Assembly: GCF_024273195.1 (NCBI RefSeq)
Contig: NZ_JAMZCU010000002.1
Coordinates: 434,001-498,000 of the forward strand
Direction: 5' to 3'
Length of the DNA: 64,000 nucleotides
Source of the DNA: Devosia ureilytica
GTDB taxonomy: Bacteria > Pseudomonadota > Alphaproteobacteria > Rhizobiales > Devosiaceae
Under the pieces are notes generated by a model. It ran no database searches, was not told the DNA's origin, and worked only from the letters and a program-made list of their open reading frames with translations. A program made the translations under genes and the position numbers. Below, one piece after another: positions 18,230 through 26,735 of the stretch; position 1 is the stretch's first letter; each line of letters begins with the position of its first letter.

Positions 18230-21145
18230 CTATCTACTCGCCCATTCCAGCAGGCTCGCCAGCCCCACGAAGGGCACGCCCGCCCTTTCGGAAAGCCCTG
18301 ACGCGCAGGTGGAGACCGTCGAAACGCCGAGTTCGCATCCTTCGGGAATGTCTTGGCCCACGCGCCGTGTGGCGTGTTCATTGAGCTCGGGCAGGAACAG
18401 GCCCTTGTCCCCCGCATAGCCGCAACAGGTGATCGAGGCGAGCACTTCTATGCTCTGGGCACAGGCCCTGGCGATGGCCTCGGTCAACGGCTGCTCAAAG
18501 AGGCGCTGCGCCGAGCAATTGTGGTGCACCGCCACGCTCGGCAATCTCTGCGTGATCGTCAGTTTCGGCAGCACATGCGTGGCAAGGAACTGCGCCGAAT
18601 CGGCCACCACCGCATCGCCCGGAAATTCCTTCAGATGCTTGGCGCAGGTCGAGGCATCGGTGACGACCGGCAGACGGCCGCCATCGGAGAGCGTTGAGAG
18701 TTCGGCCCGCAGCGCATCGCCTACTGCGCCGGCCTGCTCGGGAAACCCCTTGGACTGAAACGGCTGGCCGCAGCACTGGCCATTGAGATGCTCGGGCACC
18801 ACCACATCATAGCCGGCGCGTTCGAGCAGTGCCACCATCGCTGCCGGAGTATCGAGCAGGCCATGGGCAGTCTTGGGTGCGCCGAACATGCGGCTGGGGC
18901 AGGCGGGAAAATAGACAATCTGGGCTCGCCCCGACTGGGCGATGGGCACGGGAAAACCAGACGTGCGCGGATCCTGCCGATTGTTCCGCGCCCTGGGCGC
19001 GCCGGGGCCATGGTGCAGGGCCCGCGACACACGGGGCACTTTGCCGCCCGTCAGCCGCCGGGCCGTGTCGGTGATGGCTTCCACCGCCGGGGCGGGGATG
19101 ATGGTGCGTGCAGCATCAGCCATTGCCACGCCGCCGCGCATCATGGTTTCGACCGCACCGCGATGGTCAGCCGCAAAACGGGCCAGTGAATGCGCCCCAG
19201 CGCCGCGCCGCCGGGCGCGTTCGCCAAGGATCATGGTGCCTGTCTCGATGCCCACCGGGCAGCGCAACGAACAAAGATTGCACGCCGCGCAGGTGTCCAT
19301 GCCGGCATATTGGAAATCATGATCCATGCGCGCCAGCCGCGCCGGGTCCTCGCCGGTTTCGCGCAGCCGGGCCCGTTCGCGCGTCACGGCAATGCGCTGG
19401 CGTGGCGTCAGTGTCATGTGGTGGCTGGGGCAGGCCGGTTCGCAGAACCCGCATTCGATGCAGAGGTCGACCAATTCGTCGGCCAGCGGCATGATCTTCA
19501 AGTTCTTGACGTGGATTTTCGGGTCATCGTTCAGCAGCACGCCGGGGTTCAGCAGCTTTTCGGGGTCGAACAGCGCCTTGATCCGATGCATGATCGCATA
19601 GGCGGTCTTGCCCCACTCGGCCTCGACAAAGGCAGCGATGGCGCGCCCGGTGCCATGCTCGGCCTTGAGCGAGCCGCCATAGCGCACCGACACCAATGCG
19701 GACAGTTCCTGGTTGAAGACGTCGAATTTTTCCGCCGCCCCGGCCTGGGCAAAATTGTCGCTCATCTGGAAATGGAGATTTCCGGCCAGCGCGTGGCCAA
19801 AGATGATCGCGTCATCATAGCCATGGGCATCGAGCAGATTGCGCATGTCGACGACAAACTCTGCCAATTGCTCGATGGGCGCGGCCACATCCTCTGTCAG
19901 CATCGAGGTGCCCTTGGGCCGTGCCGCGCCCCCCGAGGTGAAAAAGCCCTTGCGGATATCCCAAAGAGCATGGCTGCGATGTTCGTCGGTCGAGAGGTCA
20001 ATATGGGTGGCGCCATGGCGCCGCAGCAGATCCTCGGCCTTGGCGACTTCGCTGGCCAGCGTCGCCGCATCTGGCGCCGTGACATCGATCAACACTGCCG
20101 GCGAATTCTCGGTCAGCCAGGGCAGGAGCGGGGCCATGGGCGGCAGGTGCTCGACCGTCGCCAGCGCCCGCCGCTCGATATATTCGGCCGCGGTAATGCC
20201 GGTGGTCACCTGAACCCCGCCATTGGCCATTTCGATAATGGCCCGGCCCGCCGATTGCGGATCGGGGAAGGGCACAAGGCCGGTGGCCTTGAACGGATGC
20301 TCGGGCACGGTGTTGTAGGTCACCTCCGAAACAAAGCCCAAGGTGCCTTCGGAGCCGACCATCAGGTGAATGAGAATATCGAGCGGGTCGTGATAATCGA
20401 CCAGCGCATTGAGCGAATAGCCGACGGTGTTCTTGATCCGGTATTTCTTGCGGATCAGCGCCACGAGCTCGGCATCGGCCATGATCTCGTGATGCAGCCG
20501 GTGCAGCTCTTCGAGCATCGGCGCATGGCTGATGCGGAAGGCGTCGCAACTGGCGGCATCGCCTGAGTCGAGCATGGTGCCGTCGGTCAGCACGATCCTC
20601 AGGCGCGCCATGGTGTGATAGGTGTTCTGCGCCACCCCGCAGCACATGCCCGACGAGTTGTTATTGACCACGCCGCCGATCTTGCAGGTCGCCTGGCTGG
20701 CGGGATCGGGCCCGATTTTCTTGTTATGCGGCTTCAAGGCCCGATTGGCTTCGGCCACGATGATTGCCGGCCCGAGCGTGATCTGCTCGGCACCGGGATG
20801 AATATCGAGCCGGCGCCAGCCATCGCCGAGCACCGCCAACACGCCATCGGTCACTGCCTGTCCCGAAAGCGAGGTGCCGGCGGCTCGAAAGGTTACTGGC
20901 AAACCTTCGGCGCGGGCGGCCCTGAACACGGCGCGCACATCGTCTTCGGAATTGACAAAGACCACCACCGCCGGGATCAGCCGATAGGAGCTGGCGTCGC
21001 CGCTCCAGGCATAGGTCATCAGTGGATCGGTGTGGATCGCCCCGCGCACCTGCCCCTTGAGACGGGCGGCAACGCGCTCGCCGGCGGACTGACGTTCGGG
21101 CGTGGGCGCCTTGGGTTGGATCGAATAGTCGGAAGCGTGCTGCAT
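18230..21145 (-). CDS. FAD-binding and 4Fe-4S dehydrogenase, D-lactate/2-hydroxyacid type (GlcD-GlcF-like fusion)
   Basis: A 971-residue membrane-associated-type dehydrogenase that should oxidise a D-2-hydroxyacid such as D-lactate. The N-terminal FAD_binding_4 domain has VTFRAAGTSLSGQAVTDGVL and the phosphate-binding CKIGGVVNNNSSGMCCG. A FAD-oxidase C domain follows. Two ferredoxin motifs come next, CIECGFCEPACP (about 562) and CAACNLCSLRCPVG (about 615), then CCG-type motifs (CCGQPFQSKGF about 788; CCGYAGDKGLF about 909) as in GlcF/heterodisulfide reductases. It lies downstream of the LysR gene on the same strand, with a perfect palindrome just before its start codon. Glycolate or 2-hydroxyglutarate are other possible substrates. 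Confidence 0.88.
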   Translation of the reverse strand: MQHASDYSIQPKAPTPERQSAGERVAARLKGQVRGAIHTDPLMTYAWSGDASSYRLIPAVVVFVNSEDDVRAVFRAARAEGLPVTFRAAGTSLSGQAVTDGVLAVLGDGWRRLDIHPGAEQITLGPAIIVAEANRALKPHNKKIGPDPASQATCKIGGVVNNNSSGMCCGVAQNTYHTMARLRIVLTDGTMLDSGDAASCDAFRISHAPMLEELHRLHHEIMADAELVALIRKKYRIKNTVGYSLNALVDYHDPLDILIHLMVGSEGTLGFVSEVTYNTVPEHPFKATGLVPFPDPQSAGRAIIEMANGGVQVTTGITAAEYIERRALATVEHLPPMAPLLPWLTENSPAVLIDVTAPDAATLASEVAKAEDLLRRHGATHIDLSTDEHRSHALWDIRKGFFTSGGAARPKGTSMLTEDVAAPIEQLAEFVVDMRNLLDAHGYDDAIIFGHALAGNLHFQMSDNFAQAGAAEKFDVFNQELSALVSVRYGGSLKAEHGTGRAIAAFVEAEWGKTAYAIMHRIKALFDPEKLLNPGVLLNDDPKIHVKNLKIMPLADELVDLCIECGFCEPACPSHHMTLTPRQRIAVTRERARLRETGEDPARLARMDHDFQYAGMDTCAACNLCSLRCPVGIETGTMILGERARRRGAGAHSLARFAADHRGAVETMMRGGVAMADAARTIIPAPAVEAITDTARRLTGGKVPRVSRALHHGPGAPRARNNRQDPRTSGFPVPIAQSGRAQIVYFPACPSRMFGAPKTAHGLLDTPAAMVALLERAGYDVVVPEHLNGQCCGQPFQSKGFPEQAGAVGDALRAELSTLSDGGRLPVVTDASTCAKHLKEFPGDAVVADSAQFLATHVLPKLTITQRLPSVAVHHNCSAQRLFEQPLTEAIARACAQSIEVLASITCCGYAGDKGLFLPELNEHATRRVGQDIPEGCELGVSTVSTCASGLSERAGVPFVGLASLLEWASR

Positions 21146-21153
21146 GCGTCGAG

Positions 21154-21169
21154 TACTAACATGTTAGTA
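21154..21169. promoter_or_regulatory. Perfect 16-bp palindrome upstream of the dehydrogenase (candidate operator)
   Basis: TACTAACATGTTAGTA is fully self-complementary and lies 9 to 24 bases before the ATG of the dehydrogenase. It falls in the 74-base gap after the LysR gene, overlapping the ribosome-binding region, where no Shine-Dalgarno is visible. Size and symmetry fit a GntR/TetR-type operator. The binding protein is unknown. Confidence 0.6.
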
Positions 21170-21219
21170 GTGAGCCGCGAAGGCCCTTCTATTGGTCGCG
21201 CGGCCGCGGCGGCAGGGCT

Positions 21220-22170
21220 TTATCTGGCAGCGACCGGATCGGCGTCGGACCGAAATGGTGGCAGGGCGGCGTGGGCAGCGGCGGTGATGCGCGTGATCAG
21301 CTCCTCGACCCGGTCTTCGCCGCGCCGCTCCTTGAGCACATAGATGCCGGTGACGGCGCGCCGGGGCTCGTCGCGCTGTTCGACCTCAATCAGCCCGCGA
21401 CTGCGGAAGTCTTCGCGCATCACATGAGTGTGAACCAGCACGGCATCGGTCGCCAGCGCATAGTCGACGCAGGCCGCCAGCGAATTGGTGCGAAAGGCGA
21501 CGCTGGTGCGGTCAAAAACGGTTTCAACGCGCGTCCGTCGCCGCGCCGGATCAAAGAACCGCTCATGTCGGCTCTCGGCCAGCGAACTGATGACAATAGG
21601 ATAGGCGTCGATCTCGGTCAGGGTCTGCGCCCGCTCGAGCAGCGGATGGCCCTTGCGCACGAAAAAGGCATTATAGACCCGGGTCAGCGGCACGAAATCT
21701 GTGCCAATGGCGCCGCTCAGCCCATCGATTTCATGGGCCAGGAACATCGAGATATCACCCGAAAGCATCTGATCCATCAGCCGAAGCTGGTTGCCCAGGC
21801 TGATCTGTACGGGCGCCTTGGGAAACTCGCGCTGATAGGCAACCACCATGTCGCGCAGGAACATGGTCCACCACGAATAGCCCGAACCAATGGAGATGCC
21901 GCGTTCAGTGCCGCGTTTTTGATCGGCAATGGCATTGAGCGTATTGTCGTAAAGGCGCTGCATCAGCCGCGCATTTTCGTAAAGCGTTTCGCCGTAGCGT
22001 GTGAGCGTCATCCCGCGCGATGAGCGCTCGAACAGGGCAGCCCCCACAGTCTGCTCGAGCTTGTTCATGTTAAAGCTCAGCGTGGGTTGGGTGATGAACA
22101 GGGCAGTGGCGGCGCCACTGAGCGAGCCGGCATCGGCGACCGCGAGAAATTGCGTCAAGAGCTTGTCCAT
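21220..22170 (-). CDS. LysR-type transcriptional regulator
   Basis: A 316-residue DNA-binding regulator. The N-terminal winged helix-turn-helix is typical: LLTQFLAVADAGSLSGAATALFITQPTLSFNMNKLE, then LFERSSRGMTLTRYGETLY. A periplasmic-binding-protein-like effector domain follows from about residue 90. The start at 22170 (MDKLLTQF) matches the family; an upstream in-frame extension does not. It is divergent from the sugar ABC operon and upstream of the hydroxyacid dehydrogenase, so either or both could be its targets. An ATAG-N7-CTAT site sits 25 bases before its start. Confidence 0.92.
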   Translation of the reverse strand: MDKLLTQFLAVADAGSLSGAATALFITQPTLSFNMNKLEQTVGAALFERSSRGMTLTRYGETLYENARLMQRLYDNTLNAIADQKRGTERGISIGSGYSWWTMFLRDMVVAYQREFPKAPVQISLGNQLRLMDQMLSGDISMFLAHEIDGLSGAIGTDFVPLTRVYNAFFVRKGHPLLERAQTLTEIDAYPIVISSLAESRHERFFDPARRRTRVETVFDRTSVAFRTNSLAACVDYALATDAVLVHTHVMREDFRSRGLIEVEQRDEPRRAVTGIYVLKERRGEDRVEELITRITAAAHAALPPFRSDADPVAAR

Positions 22171-22602
22171 GGGTCGACCTCCGCTCCCCGGTCCATAGAA
22201 TTTTTCTATAATAGCACCGAAATTTCGTAATTTTCCAATCGGCTTTTTTGCGCCAGTGTCCTGGGTAGAGGAGAAGGCAGCCGTCTGAGGAGAACGGCCA
22301 GCACGCGACAACCCCATTTTAGCCATCCTGCGGTCTTATCGACCTATTGGCGCATCAGTGCGGAGGATTAACTTCCATACAAGTTTGTTGCCGTCGGCGC
22401 GGCTTGTATGGTAAGGCGTAACTGGCTGGTTATTTGTGCTCAGGCGTTGCCGTCTTCGCCAAGAAATCCGGCGTCTTTGGTGATTGACAACCTCATCAAA
22501 GGGCCTAACGTAGTAACCAGTTGGTGATTTAGCGACGGGGAGGTCGCTGGGCACTTCTTCGTTCCGCGAGGCGGAACGGCAACTGTTCATGGGAGGAAAG
22601 AC
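22171..22602. promoter_or_regulatory. Divergent control region between LysR and ABC operon
   Basis: A 432-base gene-free region. Besides the LysR box (separate entry) it holds CGAAATTTCG (22218-22227), a 10-bp palindrome. Two related elements also occur: TAACTGGCTGGTTA (22419-22432) and TAACCAGTTGGTGA (22514-22527). A TTGACA (22484-22489) could serve as a -35 toward the ABC operon, although no convincing -10 follows. A GTTCCGC-GAG-GCGGAAC hairpin (22561-22577) lies in the leader, just before the GGGAGGAAAG ribosome site of the binding-protein gene. The assignments are by eye. Confidence 0.45.
22195..22209. promoter_or_regulatory. LysR-type binding site (ATAG-N7-CTAT)
   Basis: ATAGAATTTTTCTAT has arms ATAG/CTAT around seven bases and contains the T-N11-A core expected of LysR-family recognition sites. 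It lies 25 bases before the LysR start codon, in a position suited to autoregulation and to control of the divergent operon. Confidence 0.6.
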
Positions 22603-23880
22603 ATGACAATTCAACTCGGACGCCGCCAGTTCCTGATGGGAACGTCGGCACTTCTGGCCGCTGGTATGGCTGGCATCAGCCCGGCCTGGGCCCAAAGCGC
22701 CCTGCGGCTGATCTTCTGGGGCGGCCAGGCCCGCGCCGATCGCACCTATGCAGTGACCGACCTTTACGAAGCCGCCGGCAATGCTGGCGTCGAAAGCGAA
22801 TTCCTGAGCTGGAACGACTACTGGCCCAAGTTGGCCACCCAGACCGCCGGCGGCACTGCCCCCGACATCATCCAGATGGACTATCGTTACATCGTTGAAT
22901 ACGCGACCCGTAACGCCATCGCCCCGATCGACGACATCATCGGCGACCTCGGCGAATTCGATGCTGACCAGCTCGAAGGCGGCAAGGTCGACGGCAAGCT
23001 CTATGGCATCTCGCTGGGCGCCAATTCGGTGGCCACGCTCGCCAACAAGAAGGCGATCGAAGAAATCGGCGAAACCGTTCCGGACAATTCCTGGACCTAC
23101 GCTGATCTCGAGCGTCTGGGTGAAGCCTTCAAGGCGGCCGGTAACGGCATGGTGGCCTTCTCCGATGGTTCGGGCACCGAACCCATGCTCGACAACTGGG
23201 TCCGCCAGCGCGGCAAGTCTCTCTATACTGCCGATGGCAAGCTCGGCTTTACCGCCGACGACATGGTCGAATGGTTCACCATGTGGAACGGCTTCCGCGA
23301 CAAGGGCTATATTGTCGATGCGGAAACCCAGGCCCTCGATACCGGCGCACCGGAATCGAGCATGGTTGCGATGAAGAAGGCCGCCATGATGCCTTCCAAC
23401 TCCAATCAGCTGGTGATCCACCAGTCGATCAACGATGACGAGCTGACCATCACCTCCTATCCGCGCATCGCGCCCGGCGTTGGTGGTGGTCACTATCGCA
23501 AGCCCTCGATGTTCTTCTCGGTTGGTGGGTCCTCCGCCGACAAGGAAGCCGCTGCGGCCTTCATCAACTTCTTCGTCACCAACCCCGAAGCCGGTGCAGT
23601 GCTCGGCGTCGAGCGCGGCATTCCGTGCAACGCCGCTGTGCGCGAAGCCATCACGCCGACCCTCGACGCACAGAGCCAGATCGCTCTGAACTTCGTGGCC
23701 AACCTGGGTGACCTCGTGGGCGCTCTGCCTCCGTCCCCGCCGGCCGCTGCTGGTGAAATCGACCTCAACCTGCTCCGTGTCATCAGCCAGGAAGTAGCCT
23801 TTGGTGCTCGCTCCCCGGAAGACGCCGGCCAGTACTTCGTCGACGAAGCCACTGCCATCCTGAACCGGGCGGCAAGCTGA
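22603..23880 (+). CDS. ABC transporter extracellular sugar-binding protein
   Basis: The periplasmic solute receptor of a carbohydrate importer (family-1 binding protein, UgpB/MalE-like), 425 residues. The N-terminus GRRQFLMGTSALLAAGMAG is a twin-arginine signal, ending near PAWAQS, which suggests export of a folded protein by Tat. The mature part shows the alternating alpha/beta lobes of the family (LIFWGGQARAD..., LATQTAGGTAPDIIQMDYRY). A strong ribosome site (GGGAGGAAAG) precedes the ATG. It is the first gene of a six-gene operon running to 28879. The sugar is not readable from the sequence. Confidence 0.93.
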   Translation: MTIQLGRRQFLMGTSALLAAGMAGISPAWAQSALRLIFWGGQARADRTYAVTDLYEAAGNAGVESEFLSWNDYWPKLATQTAGGTAPDIIQMDYRYIVEYATRNAIAPIDDIIGDLGEFDADQLEGGKVDGKLYGISLGANSVATLANKKAIEEIGETVPDNSWTYADLERLGEAFKAAGNGMVAFSDGSGTEPMLDNWVRQRGKSLYTADGKLGFTADDMVEWFTMWNGFRDKGYIVDAETQALDTGAPESSMVAMKKAAMMPSNSNQLVIHQSINDDELTITSYPRIAPGVGGGHYRKPSMFFSVGGSSADKEAAAAFINFFVTNPEAGAVLGVERGIPCNAAVREAITPTLDAQSQIALNFVANLGDLVGALPPSPPAAAGEIDLNLLRVISQEVAFGARSPEDAGQYFVDEATAILNRAAS

Positions 23881-23883
23881 TAA

Positions 23884-24825
23884 ATGGCTGTGAATGCGGC
23901 AGACGCGGCTGTGCACACTGCCGCATCCGGCACAACGAAATGGTCGAGGGCGTGGCAAAGCCACGCCCCCGGCTACCTCTTCCTGTTGCCGTGGTTCATC
24001 GGGTTTTTCGGTCTCACCATCGGGCCGATCATCTCTTCTTTTTATCTCAGCTTCACCGACTTTGACCTTCTGACCTCACCCGAATGGGTGGGCACGGCCA
24101 ATTATGTGCGCATGTTCACCGCTGACCGCGCCTTTGCCCAGTCCATGCAGGTCACCTTCACCTTCGTGCTGTTCTCGGTGCCGCTGAAGCTCGCCTTCGC
24201 GCTGGCCATCGCCATTCTGCTCAATCGGGGCATGAAGGGCCTGCCGCTCTATCGCGCCGTGTTTTATCTGCCCAGCCTCCTGGGCGCCTCGGTGGCCATC
24301 GCCATCCTGTGGCGGCAGATTTTCGCCGGCGACGGCCTGGTCAACCAGTTCCTTGCCAATTTCGGCATTGATGGCCCCAGCTGGATATCCAATCCGCGCT
24401 ATTCGCTCTGGACGCTGATCATTCTTTCGGTCTGGCAGTTCGGATCGCCGATGATCATTTTCCTCGCCGGCCTGCGCCAGATCCCGCAGGACATGTATGA
24501 GGCCGCCAGTCTGGATGGCGCCAGCAAATGGCGCCAGTTCTGGAAAATCACCCTGCCGCTGCTGACGCCCGTGGTGTTCTTCAACGCCATCATCCAGACC
24601 ATTGAAGCCTTCAAGAGCTTCACCCCGGCCTTCATCATCTCCAACGGCACCGGCTCGCCGATCAATTCGACGCTGTTCTACACGCTCTATCTCTACAACG
24701 AGGCCTTCAGCTATTTCCGCATGGGCTATGCTTCGGCGCTGGCCTGGTTCCTGTTGTTGCTGATCGGGTGCTTTACCGCATTCTCCTTCCTCACCAGCAA
24801 ATATTGGGTGCACTATGACGATTGA
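23884..24825 (+). CDS. ABC sugar transporter permease, UgpA/MalF type
   Basis: Inner-membrane permease of the importer, 313 residues with about six transmembrane helices. The EAA loop that contacts the ATPase is visible: QDMYEAASLDGASKWRQFWKITLPLLTP (EAAxxDGA...F..I.LP). The N-terminal cytoplasmic part precedes the first helix (GYLFLLPWFIGFFGLTIGPI). It starts three bases after the binding-protein stop and overlaps the next permease by 11 bases, so translation is coupled. Confidence 0.93.
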   Translation: MAVNAADAAVHTAASGTTKWSRAWQSHAPGYLFLLPWFIGFFGLTIGPIISSFYLSFTDFDLLTSPEWVGTANYVRMFTADRAFAQSMQVTFTFVLFSVPLKLAFALAIAILLNRGMKGLPLYRAVFYLPSLLGASVAIAILWRQIFAGDGLVNQFLANFGIDGPSWISNPRYSLWTLIILSVWQFGSPMIIFLAGLRQIPQDMYEAASLDGASKWRQFWKITLPLLTPVVFFNAIIQTIEAFKSFTPAFIISNGTGSPINSTLFYTLYLYNEAFSYFRMGYASALAWFLLLLIGCFTAFSFLTSKYWVHYDD

Positions 24826-25711
24826 TGCACACAAGCTGACCGTGGTCACCGGGGCCGAGAACGACCCCGCTGCACGCCTGCGCAAGCGCGTTTTCTCGGT
24901 GCTGGCCCATGCCCTGCTGATCGGCGCATCGATCCTGATGCTCTATCCGCTGCTCTGGCTGCTGGCTGCCTCGTTCAAGCCGGAAAATGAAATCTTCATG
25001 TCCGGCATCTGGCCGAGCATCAGCTGGGACATCGAATCCTACTTCCGTGGCTGGAACGCCATGCGGGTGAGTTTTTCGGTGTTCTTCATGAACTCCTTCG
25101 TCATCGCCTTCCTCTGCGTGGTGGGCAATCTGATTGCCTGTTCCATGGCCGCCTATGCCTTTGCGCGCCTCCAGTTCAAGGGTCGCAACTTCTGGTTCGC
25201 CATGATGCTGATGACGCTGATGCTGCCCGGCCAGGTGACGCTGATCCCGCAATATGTGCTGTTCCGCGACCTGGGCTGGGTCAACACCATCTTGCCGCTG
25301 GTGGCGCCAAAGTTCCTCGCCGTCGACGCCTTCTTTGTGTTCCTTATGGTGCAGTTCTTCCGCGGCATTCCGCGCGAGCTGGACGAGGCCGCGATGATGG
25401 ACGGCGCCGGTCCCTGGCGCATCTATTGGAAGATCATGCTGCCGCTCTCCATCCCCGTTCTGGTGACGGCTGCCATCTTCACGTTCATCTGGACCTGGGA
25501 CGATTTCTTCGCACCGCTGATCTACCTCAATCGCATGCAGGACTATACCGTCATGCTCGGCCTTCGGACCTTCGTGGACTCCACCGGCGAGAGCGACTTT
25601 GGCGGACTGTTTGCGATGAGCGTGCTCTCCATTGTGCCCATTTTCGTCTTCTTCCTTCTCTTCCAGCGCCTGCTCATCGAGGGCATCGCGACCACCGGTA
25701 TGAAACGCTAG
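24815..25711 (+). CDS. ABC sugar transporter permease, UgpE/MalG type
   Basis: Second membrane subunit of the importer, 298 residues and six predicted helices. The EAA motif ELDEAAMMDGAGPWRIYWKIMLPLSIP is present at about residues 188-214. The C-terminus ends GIATTGMKR, close to the family's usual GxxxGAVKG ending. It overlaps the upstream permease by 11 bases and is followed after four bases by an oxidoreductase gene. Confidence 0.93.
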   Translation: MTIDAHKLTVVTGAENDPAARLRKRVFSVLAHALLIGASILMLYPLLWLLAASFKPENEIFMSGIWPSISWDIESYFRGWNAMRVSFSVFFMNSFVIAFLCVVGNLIACSMAAYAFARLQFKGRNFWFAMMLMTLMLPGQVTLIPQYVLFRDLGWVNTILPLVAPKFLAVDAFFVFLMVQFFRGIPRELDEAAMMDGAGPWRIYWKIMLPLSIPVLVTAAIFTFIWTWDDFFAPLIYLNRMQDYTVMLGLRTFVDSTGESDFGGLFAMSVLSIVPIFVFFLLFQRLLIEGIATTGMKR

Positions 25712-25715
25712 ACCT

Positions 25716-26735
25716 ATGTCCGATATCAAATTTGCCGCCATCGGCATCAACCACGCCCACATCTATGGGCAGGTGGAATGTCTCAAGCGGGCCGGCGCCC
25801 AGTTCGTCGCCTTCCACGCCATCGAGGATGATCTCGCCAAGACCTTTGGCGAGCGCTTCCCCGAGGCCAGGCGGGTCTCCGACCCGGCCGCCATCTTTGA
25901 AGACGCCTCGATTGGGGTCGTGGTCACCGCCGCCATTCCGGGCGACCGGGCCGACATTTGCCTGGCCGCCATGCGGCACGGCAAGGATGTTCTGACCGAC
26001 AAGCCGGGCATGACCACCTTTGCGCAGCTCGACGAGATCAAGCGCGTGCAGAAGGAAACCGGCCGCATCTTCTCGGTGCTCTATTCCGAGCATTTCGAAG
26101 TGCGCTCCGCTGTTGAGGCGGGCAATCTGATTGCCAGCGGCGCCATCGGCCAGGTGGTCAACACGGTGGGCCTCGGCCCCCATTCGCTGCGCCTCAACAA
26201 CCGTCCCGACTGGTTCTTCACCCGCAACCGCTATGGCGGCATCCTCTGCGACATCGCCAGCCACCAGTTCGAGCAGTTCCTGTTCTTCTCGGGCGCCATG
26301 GATGGTGAAGTGGTTTCGGCCAGCGTCGCCAATCGCGGCCATGCCGACAAGCCGGGCCTGCAGGACGTGGGCGACGCCCATGTGCGCACCGCCACATCCT
26401 CGGGCTATATCCGCGTCGACTGGTTCACCCCCGAAGGCCTGCCCACCTGGGGCGATGGTCGCCTGACCATCCTGGGGACCGAGGGCTATATCGAGCTCAG
26501 GAAATATGTCGATATCGCCGGTCGCCCGGGCGAGAACCACCTTTTCCTCGTCGACAAGAAGGGCGTCCAGCATATCGACTGCTCCAATGTCGACTTGCCC
26601 TTCGGCCGGCAGTTCCTTGATGATGTGCGCAACCGCACCGAGACGGCCATGCCGCAGGAGCGCTGCTACAATGCCATGAAAATGGCGCTGACAGCGCAAG
26701 CGATGGCCGAGGTGGGTACGGAGTGGGCCCGATGA
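25716..26735 (+). CDS. Gfo/Idh/MocA family oxidoreductase (first of two)
   Basis: A 339-residue putative NAD(P)-dependent sugar or inositol dehydrogenase. The Rossmann start reads FAAIGINHAHIYGQ. It departs from the usual GxGxxG (here GINHAH), and the family EKP motif is DKP (TDKPGMTTF). The catalytic-region element YGGILCDIASHQFEQFLFF fits the GG-x-x-x-DxxxHxxD pattern of the family, with Gln where the last Asp is usual. It is encoded in the sugar importer operon and so likely acts on the imported sugar. Its stop overlaps the next gene's start (ATGA). Confidence 0.85.
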   Translation: MSDIKFAAIGINHAHIYGQVECLKRAGAQFVAFHAIEDDLAKTFGERFPEARRVSDPAAIFEDASIGVVVTAAIPGDRADICLAAMRHGKDVLTDKPGMTTFAQLDEIKRVQKETGRIFSVLYSEHFEVRSAVEAGNLIASGAIGQVVNTVGLGPHSLRLNNRPDWFFTRNRYGGILCDIASHQFEQFLFFSGAMDGEVVSASVANRGHADKPGLQDVGDAHVRTATSSGYIRVDWFTPEGLPTWGDGRLTILGTEGYIELRKYVDIAGRPGENHLFLVDKKGVQHIDCSNVDLPFGRQFLDDVRNRTETAMPQERCYNAMKMALTAQAMAEVGTEWAR

